From an uncultured Eubacteriales bacterium (GTDB lineage Bacteria; Bacillota; Clostridia; Lachnospirales; Lachnospiraceae): a DNA stretch of 46,067 nt. This document shows positions 15,906-24,904 of the stretch, in pieces. The DNA lies in the NCBI GenBank assembly GCA_900548855.1, contig URMF01000023.1, positions 1 through 46,067 of the forward strand. The letters are read 5' to 3'. The notes under the pieces were generated by a model, which worked only from the letters and a program-made list of their open reading frames with translations, was not told the origin of the DNA and made no database searches. The position numbers and the translations under genes are program-made. Numbering within the stretch: position 1 is the first letter of the stretch; each line of letters starts with the position of its first letter.

Positions 15906-17213
15906 ATGAATGACTGGAATACATATGATATTACCGATTATCACCGTTTGGAATATTTGGGGGAGAACACACAGGAAATATTGATGATTCTTTTGGATAA
16001 CATCAGAGCAGGTGTCGGATTATTTGAAGTGGGGGAGAATATCCGGGCTCTTTATTTGAATAAGGCATATTTTCAGTGCATTGGGTATTCGAAAGAAGAA
16101 TATAAGGTGAATCAGAATGATATTTTTGCAACGCTGTACCCGGAGGATGTGGAGGGCTTCACTGCCTATATTAAGGAACATTTGCCCGAAAAAGGGGTAA
16201 TTCGATATAGTGTACGGGGATATCGCCATGATGGCTCCCTTGCATGGTTTGATATAAAGGGCGCACCCATTGAGAATAAGATTACGGATAAGCCGCTTTA
16301 TCTCGCTTGTATTATGGATATTACGGACACGAAAGAAAAGGAGGAGCAACTGAAAAAGCTTCAAAAGGTCAATTCGGAGCTGGTGATACAGCAGGAGAGA
16401 TACCGGGTTTTAGAGGCCACTGCACAGGGGCTGCTGTTTGAATATTTTCCGGAGAAGGATAAGATGGTATTTGCCTATAACCTTCCCAATAATAAGAAGC
16501 GAAAAGAAATAGAGCATTATCAGCAATATTTGGACCAGTTTCCTATGGTTCATAGTGACCACCTTGCCAAATTTAAAGAGGCGCTTAAAAATTGCTGTAT
16601 GCAGGAAATGGAGGGAGATTTGGAATATCTGTCCACTGTTTCAGGCGGTGGTTATCGCTGGCACACAACCCATTATAAGAGTATGGTTGGCAATGATGGA
16701 ACCGTAGTAAGTGTTATGGGAAGAATATGTGATATTCATGATGCAAAGCTGGAAAAGGAGCGTATTAACTATCAGGCAGAACGAGATGGGTTAACAGATG
16801 TATACCAGAAAAAGGTTGCCTTTGAGAAGATGATGGAATATGTAAAGGAAGCACCTTTTGCGAAATTTTATTTCATAGTTCTGGATTTGGACAACTTTAA
16901 AAATATTAATGACCAGTTTGGACATCAATATGGTGATATTGTTATAAAGGATATTGCCGGACTGCTTCAGAACGCATTTGCAGAAGACAGCATTATAGGA
17001 CGATTTGGCGGCGATGAATTTATGCTTCTTACAAAGAATATAGCACTTGCAGAGGTGACAAGACGATTGGAACGGATTCAGTCAAAAATCAAATTCTGTG
17101 CGGGAGTTGTGGAATGGAAATATGGCGACCGGATAGAAAGGGTATTTGACAAGGCGGATAAAGCCATGTATCAGGCGAAGTCTGCGGGAAGAAATGGTAT
17201 TCAGTTCAAGTAA
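15906..17213 (+). CDS. PAS-GGDEF diguanylate cyclase
   Basis: A protein of 435 residues without membrane helices. A PAS domain covers about residues 25-150 (GVGLFEV through ACIMDITDTKEKEE, the usual PAC end), a second PAS-like domain about 160-280 (ends VMGRICDIHDAKLEK), and a C-terminal GGDEF domain begins at RDGLTDVYQK. The active-site motif is intact in IIGRFGGDEFML and the D-L-D-xFKxIND metal-binding turn is present, so it should make c-di-GMP from two GTP. No RxxD inhibitory site is seen before GGDEF. AAAGGGG precedes the ATG at 15906 by 11 nt. It shares a bidirectional terminator with the XRE gene. It is downstream of the YgjP gene by only 24 nt and may be cotranscribed. Confidence 0.92.
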   Translation: MNDWNTYDITDYHRLEYLGENTQEILMILLDNIRAGVGLFEVGENIRALYLNKAYFQCIGYSKEEYKVNQNDIFATLYPEDVEGFTAYIKEHLPEKGVIRYSVRGYRHDGSLAWFDIKGAPIENKITDKPLYLACIMDITDTKEKEEQLKKLQKVNSELVIQQERYRVLEATAQGLLFEYFPEKDKMVFAYNLPNNKKRKEIEHYQQYLDQFPMVHSDHLAKFKEALKNCCMQEMEGDLEYLSTVSGGGYRWHTTHYKSMVGNDGTVVSVMGRICDIHDAKLEKERINYQAERDGLTDVYQKKVAFEKMMEYVKEAPFAKFYFIVLDLDNFKNINDQFGHQYGDIVIKDIAGLLQNAFAEDSIIGRFGGDEFMLLTKNIALAEVTRRLERIQSKIKFCAGVVEWKYGDRIERVFDKADKAMYQAKSAGRNGIQFK

Positions 17214-17251
17214 TAAAGGGATAGGAGAAAATGGCGAGGAAGTAAAAAAAG

Positions 17252-17290
17252 GTTCCCCGGTGGACATGCCACCAGGGGACTGTTTTATTT
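17252..17290. terminator. Bidirectional terminator between GGDEF and XRE genes
   Basis: GTTCCCCGGTGG and CCACCAGGGGAC form a 12-bp stem with one mismatch. A run of seven A lies on the left and TGTTTTATTTT on the right, so it can end transcription from both strands. The XRE stop codon is within the right tail. Confidence 0.8.
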
Positions 17291-17575
17291 TCCGTTGGTT
17301 TGATTGGAATCTGGTCTTGGGAATGGTTCAAAGAAACATCTGGACGGTACATTTAAAATATGGCAGATGTTGAAAAACAGCTCAAAGGAAAAATGCTGGT
17401 TCCGGTTAGGGCTTTCGATACGGCTTATGTAACTCCGGGAGACGCAGAGCCTGTCTGCCAGCTCCTGCTGTGTGATGCCGGCTCTTTTGCGATAAAAGGC
17501 AATATGTAAGCCTAATTCTATAAAGTAGTCGCAGTTTTCAAAGCGTACAAGGTATCTTTCGTGTTTGGATAACAT
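17285..17575 (-). CDS. XRE-family HTH transcriptional regulator
   Basis: A small protein of 96 residues. The helix-turn-helix is AGITQQELADRLCVSRSYISRIES near residues 32-55, flanked by LHIAFYRKRAG before and FELFFNICHILNVPSRCFFEP after, the standard single-domain Cro/CI fold. It has no extra sensor domain. GGAGG lies 7 nt before the ATG at 17575. It stands alone, convergent with the GGDEF gene; its target is not evident. Confidence 0.88.
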   Translation of the reverse strand: MLSKHERYLVRFENCDYFIELGLHIAFYRKRAGITQQELADRLCVSRSYISRIESPNRNQHFSFELFFNICHILNVPSRCFFEPFPRPDSNQTNGK

Positions 17576-17674
17576 AAATAATCCTCCTTTGTTGATTCTC
17601 TATACATTTCAATTTTAATATGAAAAGGATTATTTATATACGCCTGTTAACTATTTTTAAACAGAAAATTTAAT

Positions 17675-17711
17675 AGATAAAAAGAAGCGCTGTGTGTTAC
17701 TGCACAGCGCT
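17675..17711 (-). terminator. Terminator at the end of the deacetylase gene
   Basis: On the minus strand AGCGCTGTG pairs perfectly with CACAGCGCT across an 8-nt loop and is followed by TTCTTTTTATC. The stop codon of the deacetylase gene (17697-17699) lies in the hairpin loop, so the terminator overlaps the coding end. Confidence 0.75.
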
Positions 17712-18707
17712 CTGGATTTCCCCATATGCCTTATGAAGTTCTAACTCTTTGCCTTTATAGCGTGCCATTTCGCTGACCGTTACAATCTGAAATCCTTGTT
17801 CCTTTAGTTTGGGCACAAGCAGTTCTACCGCCTCTGCTGTGGATTCATAAATATCATGCATGAGAATAATATCCCCATCCTCCACCTGAGAAAGCACATT
17901 TTCTACAATTGTTTGTGCATTGCGGCTATCCCAGTCCTCGGTATCTAAATCCCATAATACAACCGGTTCCTCCAGTTGTTCCAGAAGCTTCTTGTCGTAA
18001 GCTCCATATGGTGGGCGGATTACTGTTGTGTTCTCTCCGGTTGCCTTTTTCACTGCCCGGTTTACTTTATCAATCTGTTCTTCTACATCCGCAGAACTCA
18101 AATCCGTCAGCTTGGCATGGCCGTAGGTGTGATTGCCGATTTCGCTTCCGGATGAAGAAATTGCTTTTAAAGTTTCAGGATAGTTTTCTGCATTGGTGCC
18201 CACTACAAAAAAGGTTGCACGGGAATAATTCGCATTTAATACATCTAAAATACGGGTGGTATTTTCTGGATTTGGTCCGTCGTCAAAGGTGAGGGCAATC
18301 ATTGGTGCGCTGCTATCCACCTCTGTTGGGTCACTGGCGTTAAACTGGTGAAAGCGGTAATATGTTAAAAATGTTCCAAACTGCTCATTGTTGTTATCCT
18401 GTCTGGCAACGTTCTGGATGCCTTTGCTGATTACTTCATTATGTGTCAGTTGGTAGTACCATCTCCGCAGACTACTTCCGTGAGACAACTGTGCCATTAA
18501 AATACAGAAAATGCTTCCTATAACAATAAATGTGCTATATAAAATATAAGGGTTCCGTAATTTGTTTTTGATTTTTTCTAGCAGGACATATTTTTTTTGG
18601 CTGTTTGGTAATTCATAACTAATATCAGAATGTTTTCTGCGTCTCATTTTTAAAGACAACCTTTCAAAAGAGCGTTTCCATCTATTTATAATCTTTTGTA
18701 TATTCAT
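17697..18707 (-). CDS. Membrane-anchored polysaccharide deacetylase
   Basis: A protein of 336 residues. A basic cytoplasmic N-terminus of about 50 residues precedes one membrane helix (YILYSTFIVIGSIFCILMA). The extracellular NodB domain has the five family motifs: TFDDGP (catalytic base and metal aspartate), HTYGH (metal ligands), RPPYG, WDLDTEDW and ILMHD. The fold is that of the CE4 esterases that remove N-acetyl groups from peptidoglycan or other polysaccharides. All catalytic residues appear present. The long upstream region has GTAAAC dyads that may regulate it. The amidase gene upstream on the same strand also acts on the cell wall. Confidence 0.92.
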   Translation of the reverse strand: MNIQKIINRWKRSFERLSLKMRRRKHSDISYELPNSQKKYVLLEKIKNKLRNPYILYSTFIVIGSIFCILMAQLSHGSSLRRWYYQLTHNEVISKGIQNVARQDNNNEQFGTFLTYYRFHQFNASDPTEVDSSAPMIALTFDDGPNPENTTRILDVLNANYSRATFFVVGTNAENYPETLKAISSSGSEIGNHTYGHAKLTDLSSADVEEQIDKVNRAVKKATGENTTVIRPPYGAYDKKLLEQLEEPVVLWDLDTEDWDSRNAQTIVENVLSQVEDGDIILMHDIYESTAEAVELLVPKLKEQGFQIVTVSEMARYKGKELELHKAYGEIQSAVQ

Positions 18708-18783
18708 CTTAGTATTCTCTTCTTTCCCAAAGTAAATTTTATTCTGGTTTTATAATTTTTTATTTTAACTTATGGTCTATTAT

Positions 18784-18798
18784 GTAAACCAAGTTTAC
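18784..18798. promoter_or_regulatory. GTAAAC-CAA-GTTTAC dyad upstream of the deacetylase
   Basis: A perfect 6-bp inverted repeat with a 3-nt centre. Another AAAGTAAAC lies at about 18827-18835. It looks like an operator for a dimeric regulator; the regulator is not identified. Confidence 0.35.
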
Positions 18799-18875
18799 TT
18801 TATTAAGTATAACACAAAGTAAACGGATTACTATCCCTTTTTTATGAAAGTTTTCTTAAAAATTTTGGTAAAATA

Positions 18876-19640
18876 CTATAAATTTACAATTAATGTGTCG
18901 TATCCCTGGCTGGCCAGTTGCTTTTCCAGTGTTCTCGCTGCCTCCAGACTGTTTTCCTGTCCCACAATAACGGCGTAATACTGGTTCCATTCTCGTATTT
19001 GCGCATTGTATCCCTGATTTAACAATTCGTTTAAGGCATATTGTGCATTTTCATATCTACGATAAAGCCCAACCTGTACGCCGAACTGTTTTTCTCCTCC
19101 GGTTGTACCTGTGCCCACTGTCCGTTCGATTCCGGCTGCAATTCCGTCTGCCAGCTCGTTAAAATTAGAGTCAAAAAGCTGGTTATCCGCATCCGTATTG
19201 ATAAAGCCAGCTTCGATGAGGATTGCTGGCATTCTCGTTCTTCTAAGTACCACCAAATCCGGTCTGACAGATACTCCAAGATTATTAAATCCAACCTTCT
19301 CCATTTCGTCATTTACATTTCTTGCCATTGCTGCGGGTACTCCGGAATCATTATATACCAGTGTTTGCACGCCGCTATAGGTATTAGCGTTCGGACTGGA
19401 ATTGCGGTGAAATGAAACAAAGTAATCGCCACCGCTTTCGTTGGCCATTCGCGCTTTATCAATGGGGCGCTGGTAAACATCTGTGGTTCTTGTATATACA
19501 ACAGGAAAGCCGTCTTGTTCGAGCTTTTGCCCCACCGCCAGTGCCAATCTTAGATTGTCATCTTTTTCCTTTCTTCCGTTATATGTGGCTCCGTTGTCAT
19601 AGCCACCATGTCCTGCGTCTATAATAATTGTTGGTTCCAT
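18876..19640 (-). CDS. N-acetylmuramoyl-L-alanine amidase with SPOR domain
   Basis: A protein of 254 residues. The Amidase_3 domain covers about 1-175: TIIIDAGHGG (zinc histidine), the glutamate in NGRKEKDD, SFHRNSS (second histidine) and LIEAGFI (catalytic glutamate). The C-terminal 70 residues (FGVQVGLYRRYENAQYAL to YDTLIVNL) are a SPOR domain that binds denuded glycan at division sites. The SFHRNSS form and lack of any signal peptide resemble clostridial phage endolysins, so it may be exported by an unusual route or released on lysis. I prefer the ATG at 19640, with GGGGAG 7 nt upstream, over the ATG at 19664. Confidence 0.9.
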   Translation of the reverse strand: MEPTIIIDAGHGGYDNGATYNGRKEKDDNLRLALAVGQKLEQDGFPVVYTRTTDVYQRPIDKARMANESGGDYFVSFHRNSSPNANTYSGVQTLVYNDSGVPAAMARNVNDEMEKVGFNNLGVSVRPDLVVLRRTRMPAILIEAGFINTDADNQLFDSNFNELADGIAAGIERTVGTGTTGGEKQFGVQVGLYRRYENAQYALNELLNQGYNAQIREWNQYYAVIVGQENSLEAARTLEKQLASQGYDTLIVNL

Positions 19641-19762
19641 AACCAATCTCCCCGGTTTCTTCATCCTATTATATTCATTTTAGCAGGAAAATGTTCATTT
19701 TAAATTTTAATATAAATAGCTTTTCATAAATTCTTATTCTGGATTTGCTCACAAAGATGCCG

Positions 19763-19791
19763 TTGTGATTATTGGTTTGGCTGGCTATAAT
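19763..19791 (+). promoter_or_regulatory. Upstream promoter of the two-component operon
   Basis: TTGTGA (19763-19768), exactly 17 nt, then TATAAT (19786-19791). A strong sigma-A-like promoter about 85 nt before the response-regulator ATG, probably giving basal transcription. Confidence 0.6.
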
Positions 19792-19819
19792 AAAGATATG
19801 TTTTCAGAAAAAAACTTCT

Positions 19820-19852
19820 TGTGAGATTTTTGTGACATTTGAACATTACAAT
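19820..19852 (+). promoter_or_regulatory. Direct-repeat operator and second promoter of the two-component operon
   Basis: TGTGA-N6-TGTGA (19820-19835), 11 nt, then TACAAT (19847-19852). The 11-bp repeat period is that of OmpR/PhoB-type regulators. The same layout with identical spacing occurs before the ABC transporter gene at 21643-21675, so both are probably bound by the response regulator encoded at 19875. Confidence 0.55.
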
Positions 19853-19874
19853 AAAAGTAGAGGAGTGTGATAAG

Positions 19875-20558
19875 ATGCGTATTTTGGTAGTCGAGGATGA
19901 CCATCTTTTGAATAATACCTTATGTTATAACTTAAATGTTGCAGGATATACAGTAGATTCTGCTTTGACAAAAGAGGAGGCGGAAAATTTCCTTGCGAAG
20001 CAGGACTATGAGTTAATCGTGCTGGATGTGAATCTGCCGGATGGAAATGGTTTTGATTTCTGTCGTGAGGTAAAAGAATATTGCTCCGATACGGCAGTGA
20101 TTTTTCTGACTGCAAATGATATGGAGAGTGATATGCTTAAAGGCTATGTACTGGGCGCAGATGATTATGTGACAAAGCCGTTTCACATGAGTGTTTTTCA
20201 AAAAAAGCTGGCAGCGCTGCTGAGCCGCATAGCAAAACAATCAGGTGGAGACTGTTATGACGATGGCTTCCTGTTCATAGACTTCTCGGAAATGACTGCG
20301 GCCATTTCCGGAGAACCAATCGTTTTTACGCCGCTGGAATACCGGCTGTTAAAAGTGCTGACAAAAAATCCAAAGGTTGTTTTAACAAGGCAGGTGCTTC
20401 TTGAAAAATTATGGGATGTGGATGGTAACTTTGTGGATGAACATGCTTTAACTGTCGCAGTCAGTCGGGTGCGGAATAAGATTGAAAAGGACAGTCAGCA
20501 GTATATTAAAACAGTGTACGGCATGGGCTATATGTGGATAGGAGGGCTTCAAAAGTGA
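19875..20558 (+). CDS. OmpR/PhoB-type response regulator
   Basis: A protein of 227 residues. The receiver domain has the acidic pair in VVEDDH, the phospho-acceptor aspartate in VLDVNLPDGNGF, the threonine in FLTAND and the lysine in TKPFH. The C-terminal winged helix includes LTRQVLLEKLWD and LTVAVSRVRNKIE with the YGMGYMW hairpin. The ATG at 19875 has AGGAG 9 nt upstream. It overlaps the kinase gene by GTGA. With the FtsX-type ABC transporter next door it forms a BceRS-BceAB-like arrangement, which in other Firmicutes senses and expels antimicrobial peptides. Confidence 0.93.
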   Translation: MRILVVEDDHLLNNTLCYNLNVAGYTVDSALTKEEAENFLAKQDYELIVLDVNLPDGNGFDFCREVKEYCSDTAVIFLTANDMESDMLKGYVLGADDYVTKPFHMSVFQKKLAALLSRIAKQSGGDCYDDGFLFIDFSEMTAAISGEPIVFTPLEYRLLKVLTKNPKVVLTRQVLLEKLWDVDGNFVDEHALTVAVSRVRNKIEKDSQQYIKTVYGMGYMWIGGLQK

Positions 20559-21586
20559 ATACAAAAAAGTTGTCTATTAACAAAGCCTGCGTGTTCTTAG
20601 GGGGGGCATTTTTGCTTGCTTTTTTGGCAGACACTATTATCATATACAAGCTGACAAACAGTATACCGGCGGTGTTGTGCTGCCTGCTGTTTTGTGTATT
20701 TGTTTCATTTTGTGTGATTTGTTTTGTGGCACTGGTTCGGCGTAAACTGACCCTGTTTTCTGATTTCTTTTGCCGGACGCTTGACGATATGCTGTCGGGG
20801 GATATCATACCTCCAGAAATGGCTGAGGAAGAAAGTTTGTTCTATAAAATCAATTACCGGCTGGGGCGGCTATATGAAGTAATGAATGAGAACCGCCGTA
20901 GAATAGCAAAAGAACGGGCTGATCTGCAAGAGCTGATTTCAGATATTTCCCATCAGGTAAAAACACCGATTGCAAATCTGAAAATGATAAACAGCACACT
21001 CATGGAGCAGGAAGTACCGCCATATAAGCAGAAAGAATTTTTATCGGCCTGTGCAAGCCAGCTTGACAAGCTGGATTTTCTTATGCAGGCCATGATTAAA
21101 ACATCACGACTGGAAACGGGCATCCTTTCTCTGGATAAGAAAAAACAGCCGATTTATGATACCCTTGCGTCAGCATTGGGTGGTATTCTACTGAACGCAG
21201 AAAAGAAGCAGATTGATATTCAAGTAGATTGCCCGGAGCATTTGGTAGTTTCTCATGACAGGAAATGGACCAGCGAAGCGTTGTTCAATATTTTGGATAA
21301 CGCGGTGAAATACACGCCGGAGAAAGGGAAAATTGCCGTAAGCGTGGAGTGTTGGGAAATGTATCTAAAAATCAGAATTGCCGATACCGGCAAGGGTATT
21401 CCGGAAAAACATCACGGAACAATCTTCAAGCGGTTTTACCGGGAGGATGATGTTCACAATATAGAGGGTGTCGGTATTGGTCTGTATTTGGCTCGCGAGA
21501 TTGTCACCATGCAGGGAGGATATATCAAGCTGACTTCCAGCCCGGACGTCGGATCCTGCTTTATGGTATTTCTGCCCCGCAATTGA
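20555..21586 (+). CDS. Sensor histidine kinase
   Basis: A protein of 343 residues beginning with GTG at 20555, 8 nt after GGAGGG; this codon overlaps the response-regulator stop. Two membrane helices near residues 12-34 and 38-60 enclose only a very short extracellular loop, as in intramembrane-sensing kinases. The HisKA motif is LISDISHQVKTPIANLK (phospho-histidine in SHQ). The catalytic domain has NILDNAVKYTPEKGK (N box), IADTGKGIP (G1) and GVGIGLYLAREI (G2). It is complete, and probably reads the state of the ABC transporter rather than a ligand directly, by analogy with BceS. Confidence 0.92.
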   Translation: MNTKKLSINKACVFLGGAFLLAFLADTIIIYKLTNSIPAVLCCLLFCVFVSFCVICFVALVRRKLTLFSDFFCRTLDDMLSGDIIPPEMAEEESLFYKINYRLGRLYEVMNENRRRIAKERADLQELISDISHQVKTPIANLKMINSTLMEQEVPPYKQKEFLSACASQLDKLDFLMQAMIKTSRLETGILSLDKKKQPIYDTLASALGGILLNAEKKQIDIQVDCPEHLVVSHDRKWTSEALFNILDNAVKYTPEKGKIAVSVECWEMYLKIRIADTGKGIPEKHHGTIFKRFYREDDVHNIEGVGIGLYLAREIVTMQGGYIKLTSSPDVGSCFMVFLPRN

Positions 21587-21642
21587 CAGGGCATTGAAAT
21601 GTCACAAGATGGTGAGATTTCAGAGGGCAAAAAGTTTCCTGC

Positions 21643-21675
21643 GGTGACATTTCTGTGAGGTTTGGTCGTTAAGAT
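21643..21675 (+). promoter_or_regulatory. Direct-repeat operator and promoter of the ABC transporter genes
   Basis: GGTGA-N6-TGTGA (21643-21658), 11 nt, then TAAGAT (21670-21675). The layout and spacing match the site at 19820-19852. A further GGTGAGATTT lies three helical turns upstream at 21611-21620. Likely target of the response regulator at 19875. Confidence 0.55.
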
Positions 21676-21707
21676 AGAGCCATCACAAAGAAAGGATGGT
21701 GTTCTAT

Positions 21708-22373
21708 ATGAGCATATTACAAACAACCGAGTTGAAAAAATATTACGGCATCGAGCCGAACATTACAAAAGCCCTGGATGGCATAACGCTCTCTATTGAG
21801 GATGGGGAGTTTGTTGCGATTGTCGGCACTTCCGGCAGTGGTAAATCCACGCTGCTGAATATGATGGGTGGTCTGGATACGCCGACCTCCGGCAGCATTA
21901 AAGTGAAAGGGAAAGAATTATCCAAATTTAAGGATGAACAGCTTACCATCTTCCGCAGACGCAACATAGGGTTTATCTTCCAGAATTATAACCTTGTTCC
22001 TGTCCTGAATGTCTATGAAAATATTGTCCTTCCGGTGGAATTGGACGGTGATACCGTGGACAAACGGTTTATGGGCGAAGTTGTGAAGATGTTGGCCCTT
22101 GATGGAAAACTTAACAGTATGCCGAACAATCTTTCCGGCGGCCAGCAGCAGCGTGTGGCGATTGCCCGTGCTCTCGTTTCAAAGCCTGCCATTGTTCTTG
22201 CGGATGAACCTACTGGTAACCTCGACAGCAGGACAAGCAGTGATGTGTTGGGTCTTTTGAAAGTTACCAGTCAGAAATTTCATCAGACTATTGTAATGAT
22301 AACCCATAACAACGAGATAGCCCAGCTTGCCGACCGTATTATCCGCATTGAGGATGGCAGGATTTCCGAGTAA
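21708..22373 (+). CDS. ABC transporter ATP-binding protein (MacB/BceA-type)
   Basis: A protein of 221 residues with a complete nucleotide-binding domain: Walker A GTSGSGKST, Q-loop FIFQNYNLVP, signature LSGGQQQR, Walker B IVLADEPTGNLDS and H-loop MITHN. The LNVYENIVLPVELDG segment after the Q-loop is typical of the MacB/LolD/BceA subfamily that works with FtsX-type permeases, encoded immediately downstream. AAAGGA precedes the ATG at 21708 by 11 nt. The likely job is ATP-driven removal of a peptide or antibiotic from the membrane surface. Confidence 0.95.
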   Translation: MSILQTTELKKYYGIEPNITKALDGITLSIEDGEFVAIVGTSGSGKSTLLNMMGGLDTPTSGSIKVKGKELSKFKDEQLTIFRRRNIGFIFQNYNLVPVLNVYENIVLPVELDGDTVDKRFMGEVVKMLALDGKLNSMPNNLSGGQQQRVAIARALVSKPAIVLADEPTGNLDSRTSSDVLGLLKVTSQKFHQTIVMITHNNEIAQLADRIIRIEDGRISE

Positions 22374-22386
22374 AGGGGGTAAGAAC

Positions 22387-24903
22387 ATGAATGATATTCT
22401 ATTTGGAAATAATAACCGGCCTGTTCTGAAGCTTTTGGCAAAGCGTTCACTGAAAGCTTCAAAAAATACGATTGCTGTCTTAGCAATCATGCTTGCGACA
22501 CTTTTGTTTACCAGTCTGTTTACCATTGCAATTAGTTTGCAGACTGCCATGCAGGAAAGTAACATGAGGACGATTGGCACTTCTGCCCATGCAGGGGTGA
22601 AACGTCTGTCACGAGATGAATATGAACAGCTGTCAGCCGATGCAGGAGTAAAAGACATTGGCTATTCTGTTATTATCGGTAATGCTGTAGGGGACAGTTT
22701 TAATAAAACGCCTACGGAGCTGCGATATGGCGATACTGCCTACGCAGACCTGACATTCAATTCCCCCGATACCGGGCGGCTGCCGGAGCAGAAAAATGAG
22801 ATTGCTACAAGCCGTATTGTTCTGGCAGCGATGGGGCTGCCGGATGAAATCGGTACCCGGATGGAACTTACTTTTGTAACTGATACAGACACCTTTACCG
22901 ACTCTTTCACTTTGTGCGGTATCTGGGACGGTGATGCGGTGGCCTACCGACAGACCATGCTGGTATCCAAAGAATATACGGAGCAGGTTGCGCCTGTCAT
23001 TTATGGAGAAACAGATGGTTCTACGCCTCCGGTGGGAACCGGTTATATAGACTGTGTTATGATGATGCCCACAGAATGGGATATTGAGAATCAGGCATTA
23101 GAGGTAACATCAAAATATGATCTGGAGGAACGGGTGAGCATCAATGACGCTTATGGAATGGCAACCGTTAGTCTTTCCTCCGTGCTTCCCCTTATGGCAG
23201 GGATTGGGGTTATTTTTATGGCAGGCTATCTTCTAATCTACAATGTGTTTTATATTTCGATTGCACAGGATATTCGGTTTTACGGCATGCTGAAAACTCT
23301 GGGAACAACTGCAAGGCAGATTCGCAAAATTGTTTATAAAAAGGCAGTGAAGCTCTCTCTTATTGGTATTCCTATGGGTTTACTCTTTGGCTGGCCCATT
23401 GGCCGTTTGCTGCTACCTTTTATCGTGAACATGCTGACGGATGATATGCGTGTGGTTACCACTGTAAACCCGGTGATTTTTTTGGTGGCGATTGCGTTTT
23501 CTGCGATTACGGTTTTTATTAGCTGTCGAAAACCTGCTGCGTTGGCAGCCAAAGTTTCCCCAATGGAGGCGCTTCACTATGTGGAGCAGGTCGCAACAAA
23601 AAAGAAACAGCGGCACAGCAAACATATCAGTACGGCCATGATGGCGAAAAATAATCTCGGACGGAACAAAAAAAAGGTAACAATCGTCACTTTGTCATTT
23701 GCACTCAGCATCGTTCTTTTGAACAGCGTTTATACTTATGTGACCTCATTTGACTTTGACAAATTTGTTGCCGATTTCAGTCTGACAGATTTTACAGTTT
23801 CCGATACTACAGTTATCAACAGTTACAGTCCATTTAATACGGCGAATGTGAGCCGGGATTTCATCAGTCAGGTAGAAAGCTTGAACGGCCTTGAAGATAT
23901 AGGGAGCGTCTATATGTGGACATCCAAGCAGCCCCTTTTCGAAAACGACCTTGCTCGTTTACAGGAGCTCGCCGCTTCTTCAAATGCCGTGGCAAATGAA
24001 TTGGGCAATTATATGGTTCGGAAGGAACATGGGGTAAATGTCTATGGTTTAGACGATTTTCCCGCAGAGTATGTACAGATTTTGGAGGGCGAACTGGATA
24101 CGGAACAATGGAAAGCCGGAAACGGCGTATATGTTACGCCTATGCGAATGATGGGTGATGGTTCGCTTTGTCTGTATCAGCCGGGCGATCAGATTCATGT
24201 ACAGCAGCTTGATGGCACAAGCAAGGCGTATGAAGTGCTTGCCGTGGTGGACATTCCAAAAGCTTTGGAAACCCCTTTGCAGGTGGATATGGGTGTGGAC
24301 TACATTTTCCCAACAGGTGAATTGCTGGGAAATATGGTGGATGCGAATCAACCGGCCATGAAAACCATATTTAATGTGGATGATGAAAATCTGTTTGCCA
24401 CTGAAAACTGGTTGAAAAATTATACTAAAAATACCAACACGGCGCTGGACTATCTTTCCAAAGTTGTCCTGCGTCAGTCCTTTGAAGGCATGATAAATAT
24501 GTACCGCCTTGTAGGCGGTGTACTCTGTGCAATACTGGCGCTTATAGGTATCCTGAACTTCATTAACTCCATGATGACCTCTATCCTGTCCCGGCACAAA
24601 GAAATTGCTGTGCTGCAATCGGTGGGCATGACAGGTCCGCAGGTCAAACGGATGTTAATGTATGAGGGGATTGGTTATTCTGCCTTAGGATTTTTGTGTT
24701 CCCTGATACTCTCTGCCTTGGGAAGCCTGACAGTGGTTCGGATGATGGGTGCAGAATTAAGTTATTTTACATGGCATTTTACCTTGATACCTGTGCTCAT
24801 TTGTATGATTCCACTGATTCTTATTACCGCTTTTGTACCGCTTATCTGTTACAACAAAATGGCACAGAAAACAGTGGTGGAACGGCTGCGCATTGCTGAA
24901 TAA
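22387..24903 (+). CDS. FtsX-family ABC transporter permease
   Basis: A protein of 838 residues. One membrane helix near the N-terminus (NTIAVLAIMLATLLFTSLFTI), a large extracellular domain, then a three-helix FtsX block near residues 255-390, a middle helix around 440, a second extracellular domain, and a last FtsX block after residue 700 (MINMYRLVGGVLCAILALIGI, KEIAVLQSVGMTGPQVKRML). Both FtsX blocks carry the M-x-x-LG/VGMT coupling motif (GMLKTLGTTARQIRK and QSVGMTGPQV) that contacts the ATPase. It is longer than BceB (about 650) and nearer the 800-residue MacB-like permeases of clostridia. AGGGGG lies 7 nt before the ATG at 22387. Confidence 0.92.
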   Translation: MNDILFGNNNRPVLKLLAKRSLKASKNTIAVLAIMLATLLFTSLFTIAISLQTAMQESNMRTIGTSAHAGVKRLSRDEYEQLSADAGVKDIGYSVIIGNAVGDSFNKTPTELRYGDTAYADLTFNSPDTGRLPEQKNEIATSRIVLAAMGLPDEIGTRMELTFVTDTDTFTDSFTLCGIWDGDAVAYRQTMLVSKEYTEQVAPVIYGETDGSTPPVGTGYIDCVMMMPTEWDIENQALEVTSKYDLEERVSINDAYGMATVSLSSVLPLMAGIGVIFMAGYLLIYNVFYISIAQDIRFYGMLKTLGTTARQIRKIVYKKAVKLSLIGIPMGLLFGWPIGRLLLPFIVNMLTDDMRVVTTVNPVIFLVAIAFSAITVFISCRKPAALAAKVSPMEALHYVEQVATKKKQRHSKHISTAMMAKNNLGRNKKKVTIVTLSFALSIVLLNSVYTYVTSFDFDKFVADFSLTDFTVSDTTVINSYSPFNTANVSRDFISQVESLNGLEDIGSVYMWTSKQPLFENDLARLQELAASSNAVANELGNYMVRKEHGVNVYGLDDFPAEYVQILEGELDTEQWKAGNGVYVTPMRMMGDGSLCLYQPGDQIHVQQLDGTSKAYEVLAVVDIPKALETPLQVDMGVDYIFPTGELLGNMVDANQPAMKTIFNVDDENLFATENWLKNYTKNTNTALDYLSKVVLRQSFEGMINMYRLVGGVLCAILALIGILNFINSMMTSILSRHKEIAVLQSVGMTGPQVKRMLMYEGIGYSALGFLCSLILSALGSLTVVRMMGAELSYFTWHFTLIPVLICMIPLILITAFVPLICYNKMAQKTVVERLRIAE

Positions 24904-24904
24904 A

